DNA from: Bryum argenteum
Lineage: Eukaryota > Streptophyta > Bryopsida > Bryales > Bryaceae
Direction of reading: 5' to 3'
NCBI GenBank assembly: GCA_037043015.1
Contig: CM073325.1
Location: forward strand, 16,347,001 to 16,411,000
Length of the DNA: 64,000 nucleotides
The notes beneath the pieces were generated by a model. It was not told the origin of the DNA, searched no databases, and worked only from the letters and a program-made list of their open reading frames with translations. The translations under genes and the position numbers were made by a program. Below are positions 46,697 through 59,319 of this stretch, one piece after another. Within the stretch, counting starts at the first letter, position 1; each line of letters begins with the position of its first letter.

Positions 46697-49600
46697 TACG
46701 AGGAACATCAAGCTAACGATCCACAAGTGAACTCAGTGACAAGCGAAAGAGAAGAATGGTTGTCCAATGAAATTTTCCTTCTACAGCATGTTGGGGGTAG
46801 TTACTCGTGTGTGAATGTTGCAAGCCTTTACTTGATTTTGACATCAGGCATTTTCTAAAGAGCTGCACATATCGGCTCCGCTGATTGTGCATATCATCGG
46901 CATACTTTTGGGTTGCACTTTTTCAATGTTTTAGGTTCATAGTATGATAGCTCAGAATCCAGGCCAAGACATGCCAGTTTTGATGCACATGGAGTTCGAT
47001 CAATCGACTCCAAGGATTTTGATTTTCTCTTAACGTAGATACCGCACGATTGCAGAATTGTATCAAGTTTAACGTGTGTAGGATCAAAAACATGGAGTTA
47101 AAACTCCGGACCTTCTCTTTGGATTGACATTAACCATGATTGCCGGACAAGAAGTTTGGTGACAGATTTGTTTTGTACCAGACGAAGGCGTATTGAGAAC
47201 AGGAATTACAAGCTGTTACATGGCAACTCGTTCGCCAGAGCATCTTAATCCCTTTAACAGATTTCTTTCAAATGGCAGCTTGTCTTTTCTGTCTTAAACA
47301 ACAAGATGAATATTTGAAGTGACTTGCGGTTAGAGAACTGGAAAGGCACGCTGTTACAAACAATTCTACCATAAGGAGGCAATCATTCATGCTAAGGTTT
47401 GCATTGAAGTATAGTCCTGCTTCAGAAGAAATGGAAAATTCTTCTGTCTTATTCGAGATGATGATAACTTCAGATACTAGCACTACAGGAAGGGTCGTAA
47501 AACGGCACTACAGTGTGCGGAATTGACGTCTTGCAATCCCATGATTGATGATTTGCAATTAATCCAATTAGTGTTTTGATGTGAGTTTGTGACTCACATC
47601 TTTGAGTGACAAGCCTTTGGTTGGATTAATTAAACCGTGTATCACACCGGACCAAGGTACAGTGCCATATCACCGATTGCTGCTCATGATTGACATGGTT
47701 ATTGCAGGAGAAGAATAATAACATTAAGCCACCTTATAATCATCTCGTGAGTACAGTGCATTTCATTCCATTAATCATCACATACCAAGTTGTACCGGTG
47801 CATTTCATTCCATTAATCATCACATACCAAGTTGAACCGGGTATTAATATTACATAGTCATAGGTTTCTTAAGTTGAACCGAGTATTACTATTAATATTA
47901 CATGGTCATATGTTTTTAATAATGTATATGATGTAAAGTATTATATACGGTTAATTTAGTGTTCTTTAACCCCTGTACGTTTCAAAAAACAACATTTTGG
48001 GGGAAGGGCAGAAACTTTGGAGAGCCACAACTTCTTCATTTGAACTTTTTTTTGAACGAAATTACTTGGATTGTGTCCCAAATCACATATACTTGGTATT
48101 GTTAAAATTCCAAACCCATACACCCATACATGAAGTATGAATAACCATACACCCATACATGAAGTATGAATAAATGGCATGAATTTCAATGAAGGCTGCT
48201 CTTGTTTTTGGGTTATCAAACATGTGGCATGTTTAACCATTACAAGTCAAGATCAAAATCAAAATTCCCAAAAAATTTCAACTTTTAGTAAAAATCAAAC
48301 ATCACTTATGAAATTCTTTAAAGCTCCTCATGCGGATGTATACATTACCATGGGACCTATTGCCCAAGATAGATACTATTCATTTATTAGTGTTTAGATC
48401 TCATCTATAAAAATCTCGGTTTGACAAATTTTGCCCTTCCATTCACATGTGGAGTGACGTGATCATTGAGTATCGAGATGTTACAACTTCAATTCTAGGA
48501 ATTTGTAAATCACTTAGCCCATTGAATATCAAGATGTTACAAATTGAAAATCGAGATGTTACAACTTCAACTCTAGGAATTTGTGAATCACTTAGCCTCC
48601 TGAGCCTACTGATTATGGACTTAGAACGATCGCAAGTTTTTGCTCTTGTTAACTAATTTAAAGATGCTTTGATATAGTTCAATAGAGTGTGGTATCCAAC
48701 CTTGTGCAATTTTCGGACATCCTACCTCCAAGTGCCTTGATTTTGATGTCAAGAAGAACTAATACTAATACTATTGGGTTCTATGGGTCTTGTTAACTGC
48801 ACATAATCAGCTAGACACATAATCAGCTAGACACGCCCATGTTATTGCAATCGACAAATGCTTACATACGCATGGTGTTTTGATTTAGTTCTTTATATTT
48901 GAAAATGCTCATGAGGAAAGTGTTGTAAAGCCATGAAAGAGATTTACCGAATTCGAGCTCTTCTAATATTGCAAAAGCTTGGTTGATAGTATTTTCATCT
49001 TATAGTGAAAATAATGGAATTTCGAGCTCTTCTAATATTGCAAATGCTTGGTTGATAGTATTTTCACTTTATAGTGAAAATAATGGAATTTTGTAGCATG
49101 TTTTGCACACTTATATGTTATGATCTTGCAATTTCTGAAAACTCATAAGTCAAGGTTTGGTTCACATGATCTATAACAAGTCTATTACAGGTTTGTATGG
49201 TTGGAATCTAAGTAGCTTAACTTCGTTTCCTTTCATGTCACTATTTTTGAAAATCTATTTTTGGCTAGAAATACCCCAAGGACATAGAGGGGTTGCAATC
49301 ATTTATTATTTAAGACATGTAGTTTGTTTTGTTTGTTTGTTTTGAGAATGACGTTATGATCTCGCAAATTTCCGTTTGGATCACGGCGCATGAGGTGTTG
49401 TTGGAAGCGGATTTTTTGGTAGACATGTGGAAAACAATTGAATTGTGCAATGCGTCAACGCATCCCGAGATATTGAAATTTTGCAGTATTTCTGACCCTA
49501 AAAACACTTGAAATTTATTTCTATGAGCGTGGCAACGCCGTGGGAATGTACTAGTACTCATGGAAAAAAATTCTTGAAAAACAACTTTTGATTCCAAATA

Positions 49601-50996
49601 ATTAGTTTGCTATAGTATAACATGCCTTACATTTGGAATCCCAAAACCATAAGCAACCCTTACTAAAGTGCATGCCATTGATGCATACTTCATTGTCTAG
49701 ATCTCCAATTCATCTCTCTAAACGAGATGCAATTGAGGACCCAATGTAAGTGACTTTGTCAAAAACAGAGTTTGGATGAAGAAGTTTTGGCCCTTCATCC
49801 AAAGTGTAGAAAACGACATCGGGGACGTTTAGGAATTAACATGAAAATGATACCAATAGACTTATTGCAATGAAAAAATCATCAACTACAAAGTTGTTTA
49901 CCTTCATCTCAACAATACCTTGAACAAAGAAAAACACCATGAGAACACTTTCTTTGCATAAATATAGGCCTTGCAATGGTGAATACTGCCAAAAAATCTA
50001 CAAAAGAAGAAATGCCCAAAACTAAACCCCGTGCACAATATTGAATGCCATGTCTTCCTCACATCTTGAAAGGAATTAGGATATTTACCACGAAATTTAG
50101 ATTCAAATTAAAATCCAAGCCAACAAATAAGGTCGAAATCCAAGGGTGGATGAAGGAGAAATAGCTCCTCAAAAACCATGTAATTTGTTCAATTTTTTAA
50201 AATATTAAAACATCATTGCAATCCAATATTCAAAATATTCAAATCAAGAATCTTCCAACTACAGTGTTGTTTCATCTTAACATCATACTTACGCAAAAGA
50301 AATTCTTGAAAATTGCATTGGATTCTACAAAGTTGGCTTGCAATGGTAAAACATGCCACTATTTTAAAAACCCTTAACAAGAGCTCCCTTCACTAAAATG
50401 CATGCCATAAAAGCATACTTTCTTGAATGGATTTACAATTTTAACCACACAAACCAGATTCAATCTGAGGACCAATCCCAAGTGATTTCATCCAAAAAGA
50501 ACTTTGGATGAAAAATTCATGGCTCTGCAAAGTTGTTACTTGTCATCCAAAATGTTATTTTTCAGCACGTTTAGGATTTAGGGTATTACTAAAACAAGTA
50601 TAAAAACTTTTGCGAGGTTTTCAAATGCATGCCCACCAACTAAGACCACTTGTAACATCTCCATTATACATTCCATAAATGAAAAATGACCAAACAAAGA
50701 ACCAAGAACCACTCAAACTTTGACAAATGATAACAAACTATACAAGGCTTGAAACAAAGTAACAAATCCAATTTCTGTGCCTTTCAAAATACATGTGTTC
50801 AAAAGTATGTGCAACCCCTCCAAAATACATGCCTACCTCTTTGCGGCAAGGCCTTCATAGATGCATACACGCCGAGAATTCAATTCAATTGCACCACCAC
50901 CATATCACCTTGAACAACTGGAGAGGACTTGTATCTCATCATCGTTAACGTATCTACCGACATTGTAACATCCGGAGAAATGCTAGCCAAATTGAT
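46697..50996. other. Intergenic with several tandem duplications and dispersed repeats
   Basis: 4.3 kb. The first few hundred bases are the 3' UTR/flank of the RING gene. Exact or near-exact short tandem duplications lie at 47,757-47,836 (43-bp unit), 48,110-48,176 (31 bp), 48,471-48,600 (79-bp spacing) and 48,949-49,095 (72-bp unit). Fragments of the dispersed repeat with GGACCCAACCCAAGTGATTT lie at 49,665-49,835 and 50,390-50,575, and inverted at 47,990-48,110. No gene was recognised. Confidence 0.6.
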
Positions 50997-53240
50997 TCAT
51001 TGCAAGAATCTGGGTGTCCTTGGAGATTTGGGTGATTTGGGGTTAAGTAAAGTGGGGTGGGCCGACATGATGATAGCCAAATACTCCGGATTCCGATTGA
51101 GGAAGCCAGTGAACTCCTCCCAACTGACCTTCTCATCATGGTTTAGATCTAGGGTATCGAACAATTTTAACACCTGCAAGCCAAAATCGTTACTTTCATG
51201 TCAGAACTGCTTAAAACCTCATGATAAAAAAGTTGCAAAAGATCGAGGCTTTTCACTCCTGGTTTTCACGATGGAAACATGGTAATCAGAATACATGAAA
51301 TATGAAACATCACCAACTCAAGATAATTGAGGATCTGATGTAACAAGGTAGCAGCATGAGGTAGTGTGCATACCGTAATGGGAGGCAGCTCTGGAAAGAT
51401 GGCAAGCAAACTCCTCTCCACCTCGTCACGAGAGAGTGTGCCATCGCCATTCACATCACAAGCTTTGAACGCTGCTTCCATTGTCTCTGCAAATGATGTA
51501 TGTGTCGACACGAACGCAAGACCTGCCAAAAACTGCATGCATGCACACGGCGCTCGTTATCAAATTGATCACTAGAAAATATTATGCCTCCTGAAGACAT
51601 CTGCACACGATTTACTTTTGACAGGATGGGGTGGGGGCTTGCCTCTCGGAAGTTGATACTGCCATGGCCATCCTTGTCAAACAGGTGAAACACCTGCTCT
51701 GTAATTGCCGAGTTCGGAAGGTTGAGTGCTGTCAGAAACTCCTCGTATGTAACCAATCCACTGCAGCCAAACAATCACTCTTCACTTAGCTGCTGCAAAC
51801 AACATACAAAATTCAAGAAGTTGACTATGTGGAAAAAGTTTCACAGGGCCATCGTGAGGTTGCAAAGTGCAAATGATGATGGGTACCTGTGGTTGACATC
51901 CATAGCACTGAACTTCTTGAGATAATCCTGAGCAGTTGCATAGTCGAGCCGAAACAGCTTCTCCATGTGAGCAAACTCCACCATCGAGCTTCCCAGAGGC
52001 TGGTGCAGCTTCTGTGCTTGCAGAGCTAATTTTATATCTAAAAACGAGTGCTCCGTGCACACCACGCCCAACGCTTTCGCCATCTCACTTCGGACCCGAT
52101 TCGCAAACTCATGCGGATTCTTCGTCTCTCTCTCTGTCGGCACCATCACCGGCAGATACTCCACCTACACACCATCAAAACCCTCAGGACCCTTCTTCCA
52201 TCCAGAACATTCCTTTGAGGAGGATACCGCAGACAATGGGAGGGGAATACCTTCATGACAAACTGAGTCATGATCTGTCATTGAAAGCAAAGGTCGAGAG
52301 AAAGTGGGAGGAGTAATACCTGCATGAAGTTGACGAACTGGGTCATGATTTGGAAAAGAATGAGCAATGGGCTTCCTTGATCGCACCAACACGGATTCAC
52401 ATACTTGTGAGGGTACTTGATCACCATGGGCTGAACAGGCAACCCGGGCGAGAACGCTCCCGTTTTGAACGAGATTAAAGCTTTACCATTCGTGGTAGTA
52501 GCCTCAGGAAACAACATGACATGCGGCCACCTGTTGTCTATCGCTCTCCGCTGTATGTTCCCAGCTGCCTGGTGTCTCGATTCGGCCGACACTCGATCCA
52601 CCGGAATGATCTGCACACTCCACATATCACCTCTATTTGAGCTCAGGAGCGGCCGACACTCACCTTCAGCAGCTGGGGTAAGTAGAGTCCATACTTGAAG
52701 AGCCCGTAAAAACATGCCAATAAACGGCATCTCCACATTCTCTTTCCCCGCAACAATGACAGGCAAGTGTCGGTAGAACACGTAAACGGGGTCGAGGAAT
52801 CCGATATGATTCGACACGATAATCGGGGCCACTGATCGATGAGCAGGTTTGCCTGTGACAGAGATCCAGTAGAAGCCCATTGCGAACATGACTGCTCTAG
52901 CTCCCAGCCTGACCGGCCATAGCAGGAATCGGCGCCATGGACTGAGAGGCTTGAAGAGCGGATCTGTGACGCCGATTAAGGCCAGTTTGAGGAACAAGTA
53001 GCCGAAAACCATGAGGATTATCATGGCCGTTACTCGCAGGAGGAAGACAGGTAGCAGTATGAAGGATTTGAGTATCTGAATGCAGCTCCAGTTGCTGGGC
53101 TCGTGGAAGGGATTCACTCTTGGCTCGGGTCCTATTGTTGGTCTCTCCCCCAATGGAAACTCCGGTAGTATATCGTACTGGCCGAAATCTGACTCCGATT
53201 CATCCGACTCGAAATCCTCCCTGCCCGCCATTGTGCTCAT
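50997..53240 (-). CDS. LPEAT2: LPEAT2-like lysophospholipid acyltransferase with four EF-hands, 6 exons
   Basis: Exons: 53240-52695, 52610-52320, 52164-51887, 51760-51643, 51532-51374 and 51173-50997. The total is 523 codons (522 residues), close to plant LPEAT2 (about 540). A hydrophobic segment lies at about 57-90. The acyltransferase motifs are NHIGFLD (H145-x4-D150) and FPEATTTNG (216-224), followed by SFKTGAFSPGLPVQPMVIKYP. Canonical EF-hand loops follow at 368-379 (DVNHSGLVTYEE), 400-411 (DKDGHGSINFRE), 437-448 (DVNGDGTLSRDE) and 473-484 (DLNHDEKVSWEE), the last less typical. Family role: acylation of lysophosphatidylethanolamine and other lysophospholipids in the ER/Golgi; the EF-hands suggest Ca2+ response. 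The first intron (84 nt) is open in frame and could be mistaken for coding, but homologues lack it. Intron 4 has a GC donor (GAG|GCAAGC). Confidence 0.92.
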
Positions 53241-54407
53241 TACATCCTTCTCCTACAAAATCATTACCGCACCAAAATTCAACCCTACTTCAAACTTCAG
53301 CATTCAATCAGATTTGTGGATTATGAGTAATCGTGTAAGTGCTAATATTGAAGAGGGAATGATCATAAGTGACCCATCTATAAAAAAGATCAGTTTTCTG
53401 CACCGAATTACGAGATATTGCAAGAAATTCACCCTACTCAATCGTGATTACAGCCATAAGCTCAAAGTTTGATTCACTTCTCAAATTTGAGCTTTCATCT
53501 CCCAAAATTGGATTAAGAAAAGTCCGAAACCCTCTACAGTAAAACCTCTGCGCTAATAGTACAATTCAAATTGTTGTCGAATTCAAAGCTCAAGCGTTTT
53601 GATTCATTCATAGGTTAAACACAATCCTACATGAGGTGGGTGAAATTTTCCAAGAAAACAGTCTAGCGCAACAGGAAATCCTCTACGCAAAAACCTAAAA
53701 TGACCTAAAAGCAGATGGTTACCAATTTCTCATAAATTTCCAGCTCCGAGAATAAAAAGAAACTCATTACCTCTCAACAGTCATAATTCTGAAACTCAAA
53801 TTCAGGACACAGCTACAATGTTGGTCCCTCGAATCCAAACGAGCCAGCATTCCCAACACAAGAAGATTCACCCCAAGATTCGTGGTGTGACGATACCCAC
53901 CGGAAGCTTGTCGACCAAATTCCCGCCAAGAGCTCACTGATTCGTGAAGGAATGAGCTTTCGGTGACATCAGAAGAGCTCCATTGAGACGTGGAGTCGGT
54001 GAATCGAAGTTGGTGCTATCATTGAAGCGAGCTTACAACTGATGATCATCGTCTTTGGTGTTGTGCCAGTCCAGCAGGAAAGTAACAAAGTGAGAAAGGA
54101 GGGGAGCATCACATGGATAAGTGTGAAGCGATGGTTTTGACAATTGTTGCAGTGTTAGTTGACAATTTCTCTCCCGCTTTATCGGAATCCTACTTCGGGA
54201 TTCGGCTGAAGCTCGCTCGTCCGATCGGATGCATGGTGGGATCCGCTGCCCCGACCACGGGGAGCGGGGAGGATTGGATGGATGTCTTGAGTGATCCGAT
54301 GAATGTCGGTGCTTGCACCTCCTTTCGGTCGGTGTAGCCAACGAGGAAGCTTTTGTGAGAAAGCTGTCAAGTTATTATATGGAAAACTAATTTCTTCAAT
54401 TGTATGT
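53241..54407. other. Upstream region of the LPEAT2-like gene
   Basis: 1.2 kb with the presumed 5' UTR and promoter. CCTTCT-rich and GC-richer patches occur near 54,130-54,330, but no other gene was recognised. Confidence 0.4.
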
Positions 54408-54417
54408 TTCGGTGCCA

Positions 54418-54732
54418 GATAGATAGATAGAAACTCCGGTCCCTTTCTAAGGGGCCGGCGTGAATGAAGTGTCCGTTTGTAATGCTAATATCCCGATGGC
54501 CACCGGATAAAGGGAAATTGGAACAATACTACTTCCCCCTCTCGAGGGTGAACAATATAACTATGCTAGTTTTTAGCTTAGTTACTAGTGCCTTGAAGAT
54601 ACTTGACATAGTATCCCCCCAAAGGGCTTTGAGGTACCCATACAACAAGGTCCAAAGACCCCCACAATATTTGGATGGACTATAGTGGTGAGCACTGCGC
54701 CGGCATGGGGAATAGAACCCACGACCTCCTCC
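54418..54732 (-). mobile_element. SINE-like retroelement with target-site duplication
   Basis: A 315-bp insert flanked by the 10-bp direct repeat TTCGGTGCCA (54408-54417 and 54733-54742). On the minus strand the head has GGTTCTATTCC, a fit to the Pol III B-box of tRNA-derived SINEs, followed by CCATGCCGGCGCAG. The tail ends in TATC units (TTTCTATCTATCTATC). The last ~100 bases (54418-54530) are near-identical to a second insertion at 55596-55698. An A-box is not clear, so the 5' end may be truncated. Confidence 0.65.
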
Positions 54733-54742
54733 TTCGGTGCCA

Positions 54743-55582
54743 TATTCAACCAAATATAGAATGTTTCATGAAATGTGGACTGAAAATGATTTTTGATTTT
54801 TCGATTTTACAAGATGATTATCATGTAAATTGAAAATTTACTTCGGAAATTTTTTGGGATCCCCAATTTTCATTTAATAATATTATTATTTGGGTTTACA
54901 AAGCCATGGGGGAGCTTCAAATGTGTTACTTTTGGATTGGAAGTAGTTCAGAAGTAGTTAAATATGTCAAATTTGTGCTTGCCTAATTTATTTGGAGTGA
55001 TCACGTTGAAAATACATTCATGTGGTACCACAAATTACAAGATCATAGTTGGTAGTTGAAGATAATTATAAGATTTCATCATATTCCTTTGAAGTGGAAA
55101 TGCAAATCAAATGCTAGAAAAGAATTTACAAACTAGAAAGTTGTTTACCTTCATCTCAAAAGGGTTCTTGTATCAAAGAAAAATCATAAAAAAATCCTTG
55201 GCTTTAATATAGCCTTGCAATGGTAAAAACTGCCCCAAATATTACAAAGAGTCCAAGTCTAGACCCCTTGCACTAAGATTCCTGGCATATATACTTTGCA
55301 CTTTGACAATTGGAGATGAAATCTAACCTTGAATGTAGAAAATATTGCTCCTCACAAAACATGTATTATTCAAAATAGAACTATCATCGCAAATCCATAT
55401 GCAAAATTATATGGACCAAAAATCTCCCGGCTACTTTTAAAAGTTGTTCCTTCTACTCAATCTAATGATTTCAACAATTTATTATTTGATCCTTCAATCA
55501 ATGGGCTTTTCTCGTGAGTGCGTTAACTTTTGTTGTGGCACTGTAAACAAATATTCACATACAAGTTGTAGAACAATAGTTA
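54743..55582. other. AT-rich spacer between two SINE-like insertions
   Basis: 840 bp. The part 55,080-55,520 shares words with the dispersed repeats at 36.2 kb and 49.9 kb (for example GTTGTTTACCTTCATCTCAA and CCTTGCAATGGTAAAAACTG). No gene was seen. Confidence 0.45.
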
Positions 55583-55595
55583 AATTGATCGCCAA

Positions 55596-55698
55596 GATAG
55601 ATAGAAACTTCGGTCCTTTCTAAGGGGCCGGCGTGAATGAAGTGTCCGTTCGTAATGCTAATTATCCCGATGGCCACCGGACAAGGGGAAATTAGAAC
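55596..55698 (-). mobile_element. 5'-truncated SINE-like copy with 13-bp target-site duplication
   Basis: A 103-bp insert flanked by AATTGATCGCCAA at 55583-55595 and 55699-55711. It corresponds to the 3' third of the element at 54418-54732 (shared GGGGCCGGCGTGAATGAAGT on +) and ends in the same TATC-type tail. Strong 5' truncation with an intact tail and a target-site duplication is typical of LINE-mobilised elements. Confidence 0.8.
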
Positions 55699-55711
55699 AA
55701 TTGATCGCCAA

Positions 55712-57714
55712 TCTATTACGGGGACTTGCAATGCACACTTCTTATCTTATTTTTTGCGATCGTACATAGCCATCGACAACCTGGCCGAGAATAACACAGT
55801 TTTCAATTGCCAACCTTGACTGTAACACTTTATAGCCGTGCAATCTTAGGTGGTCATTACAAAAAACAACAAATCATAATATTGAAATTAAAAGTTTGAT
55901 AAGCTAGGTATAATATAATATATAAAAATTCTCAAAGATACCTCGAAGTCACTTTTTCAAGTAAAGGGCAATTTGATATAACAAGATTATTCTCACTACT
56001 TGTGGTATTTGCTCATTTCATCCGATGTGCTTGCTCTCATGTGTTCATCCGCAACCATTTATAATTCAAGCTAGTGGAACTGCTCGCTTTTGCTTTTAGT
56101 ACTCAAATTTGAAATATACTATCGCCTTAAATGATCATTAAAATTTATTTCATGTCAATATCAATTAACAATAAAGTTGAAGTTATATATATGTTACATA
56201 TCTATTGATTATTATATAATGAATTATTAAAATAAAGTATATATATATTAATATTGCTATATATTTTTAATACAATGTAAACGTAAAATGTACAATACTA
56301 TGTACATATATGTATAAAATTGTATATACAATATATAATTTTTTCAAAGATTATAGTGAACATTACTTATAATATATTTACAATATTCACTAATTCTCAT
56401 TTTGGTCCTTATCAAAAATCGTTGTAACAAAGTATATGAAATGATGAATGTATGCAAAATTTTGCGATACAAGCATTTGGACTCACTTACATTTAACATA
56501 TATATTTAATCTACAATCTAAACTTTGTATGTTAAGAGGCAATGTTTGTTGTGCCTTTCAAGTGTCATGTATATTTAACATACATAAACGTTGTAATTTT
56601 GAAATGGCCACAAAAAAAGAATGATATTTTTGAGTAATTTTTGAGAAACTTTTGTTTCTCGGTAGTCTTCAATGTCACTATTATTTTGACGTTCTAAATA
56701 ATATAATAAATTAATATCGTTAGAAATATCAAATTTTGAAGATAATGCTTTTGAAAAATATTTTTGAAAGCAACTATTAAATGCCTTCAATAGATTGAAT
56801 AATAAGAAAATTTATACTATTGTGTTCTATGACGATGAAGACATCAAAAAAAGAAATGCAGATAGTATAGTGATGTTTAGACATAGTTGTTGTGGTACAT
56901 TGACTCATTGAGTGTTCATATGCGATTCAAGAGAGTACCAATGTACAACAAACATGGTAAATAGAACTTACAACATGTGCGACTGTGAATCTTGCAAAGC
57001 TTTTACATTGATGAAATTATATGTAAAAATTTATTTGTTATATTCTTGAAAAGTAATAAAGATCATGAAAGAAATGATTTACAATAAGCTCACCGTTAAG
57101 ACGAAAATGCCTCCTTGAGGGCGAATTGTGATGATGTACTCATGAGTGTATATTCTATTTTCCTAGAAAGTATAAGGAGATATGAGTATTCATTGGTACA
57201 TGTATGACATATATCCCATAATAAATTATGCTTATTTTTCAAGTTAGTTGTTTGAATTTGATTCAATTAATAAGTTGAGATTGTTTTACATTCACTTCAA
57301 AATATGAAAGTTACATATGGTGTTGGTGTGGAGGAGCTAAATAATGCAGAGAAAATTTTGGACTATCTATGGTGTAAAAACACCACGCTAATTTTTGTTT
57401 TTATCTTTTTTATATTCCAAACTTGTTACAATATAAGAGTCAGTATGGTAAAAATATAATATACTAATTTATTGAGTTTATATATTTTTAATTAAATATA
57501 TTATGAAAATAAAAGTTAATATTATATAAATATAATACGCTGGTTTTATTTTTAAATGATTAATTTTGAAATATCTTTAAGAATTCGGTTTAATGTTGTA
57601 CAAGACTGTATCTTAAGATGTAAATTGAAATGGTTTACATTTTGAATGATTTATTTTTATATCATAACTTCTAGGCGGTGGAATAACCACGAAGAGTGTG
57701 TGAACCTTGAGAAG
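55712..57714. other. Very AT-rich region, no gene seen
   Basis: 2 kb with the lowest GC of the window (long TATA/TTAATA runs at 56,160-56,350 and 57,430-57,560). The short open frames are those expected by chance. Confidence 0.55.
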
Positions 57715-58580
57715 CTAATAGTACGTCTTCCTTCAGTATAGAACAATTTAATGCATGGTTTCCCGCAATTATTTGCGGCCTTGTTATTGGTCTCATAGTA
57801 GCTGCAATTTGGGACATTCTTAGACGTAGGTTTTGGTATTGTGTCTCAAAGTTTTGGCCTGACGTATTAAGAGAAGTGGGTCTAGACAATATATCTCGCA
57901 TAGAAGTGGAAAAGGAGATGCGGGAGTCGAGGGATATGCTTAACGCAATTCACACTGAAGTAACTAAATCTCGAATAACACCTGGTCTGCCAACGGCAAA
58001 TGCCATTGATCCGAGTTCAGCGGGATTCTCACTCTCCTCCAACTCTTTTATGTCATCAATCGATGATTTTAATCTTGAGGGGCAAGAGCCTATCTTCCCT
58101 TCATCAATTGGGAGACGCATTACCCTTACAGCAACATCTTACTTTCCTGATGGAACACTAACTTTCGTCATTAAAAGATTTTTCAAAAGACATGGCAATG
58201 GGACATCAAAGCGGTGGAAATCGTCCATAGTCTTACATGCATCATTGTCCGTAAAAGCGTGTGTTGTTGCTAAATTTGAAGAGCTGACTAGGATCCCAAT
58301 TCCAGAAGAAAATCAATTTAACTTGGGAATTGGGCAATCATTTACTATAAAGGTGCTTTCATAAGGACTTTTTATTGTTGTTTATTGTTAGGTTCCTCAA
58401 GAGTACGACGATGCAAAGTCGTTCCTAACTAAGGTACTCCTTGAACCATGTTCAATTCCAAGTTTCCAACCATGTTTTATTTTGGCGCGTCTTTTGCTTT
58501 GCGTTTTTCACATCGGCCAGATGTCATTCAATCACGGTTTCGACAGTGTCGTCGCCTATATTTCGGGTATCTTTCAGTAA
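57715..58580 (+). CDS. Unrecognised putative membrane-protein gene, 5' end unresolved
   Basis: One frame is open from a TGA at about 57,711 to 58,352. It joins, through a 39-nt GT-AG intron (58353-58391), to 58392-58580 ending in TAA. Without splicing, a TAA at 58362 would stop it. The upstream part encodes a hydrophobic segment, FPAIICGLVIGLIVAAIW, then a basic and aromatic stretch (ILRRRFWYCVSKFWPDVLR), then a soluble part with EVEKEMRESRDMLNAIHTEV, a Ser-rich stretch and RRITLTATSYFPDGTLTFVI. There is no ATG before the hydrophobic part, so an upstream exon is likely; the first in-frame ATG is at 57918. I do not recognise the family. The codon pattern looks coding, but this may be a repeat-borne or decaying gene. 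Confidence 0.4.
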
Positions 58581-59319
58581 GGCGAGCGGTGTCGATTTGA
58601 TCTTGTGACTATCCAGGATGGAATGCGAGTTTCGAGTGTCCGTCCGGCGCGGATTCGCCATTGGAAATTCTCTTCAACCAACGTTTTTGAAGACCATTCT
58701 TGGTCGCCTTCGCGTCACTGCATAGCGACGACAAACGAAATTGTGATCTTCTATCCGGACTCTTATGTCGTGCGAAAGAAGATTGAGACATTTCTTCAAA
58801 ATTTCAACCTGAAGATTGCTGTTGGAATGAAAAATTCTCAACTCACTTCCACTTTCTGCGTACCCCATCGGATCCTTCACGTTCGGTAAGATCGAAGGCT
58901 TAGTTGTGTTTTTCGCGTATTTTGATTGTTGGATAGTGAAGTTGTTCGCGATTGATGATAATGTTATCCGAGGCTTTGTATTTGTCGCGGATAATTGTCG
59001 ATTAAGCAGCTCTTTGCCGCGCCCAACTCGTGGTGCGGTGGCGCTTATTTCGATGCTAGTGCCGGCATACCTAGTATTGGGTTGCACGACTCCTTCATGT
59101 TCGGCATCATCTTTGTACCAGCGTTCTTCCCAGCTGGGTTGCGGTGCGTGACCCCCATCGTCGGCAGACTCCTCATCGTCGTGAGCGTTGTTGGCGCCGG
59201 GAGCTTTCGAAACCCCGTCGCCTTATGAAAGCGTACTTTGCCGGCCAGGACCGGAATGCCGGCGCGTTCTATTCACGTCTTGCTAACATTGGCGCCACCT
59301 GATGCGCTTGATCACATCA
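58581..59319. other. CpG-rich region, possibly decayed coding sequence
   Basis: Markedly richer in GC and CpG than the flanks. Several medium frames (58605-58889 +; 58995-59228 +, with NSWCGGAYFDASAGIPSIGL and MFGIIFVPAFFPAG) read like protein in alternating frames, as if one gene had collected frameshifts. No family could be named. Confidence 0.3.

Noticed and set aside
52611..52694. 28 extra residues in the LPEAT2-like protein by reading through intron 1
   Set aside because: The segment is in frame, but it has GT-AG ends and interrupts a conserved block (RALQ-IIPVDR) that is continuous in the family.
14616..53240. A lipid-metabolism gene cluster (IPCS-like, SRPBCC, SMO, LPEAT2)
   Set aside because: The genes are 3-22 kb apart, belong to different pathways and are separated by unrelated genes and repeats; chance proximity is sufficient.
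54420..55703. Direct repeats as LTRs of a miniature LTR retrotransposon (TRIM)
   Set aside because: Each repeat has its own, different target-site duplication and no TG/CA ends, so two separate SINE-like insertions fit better.
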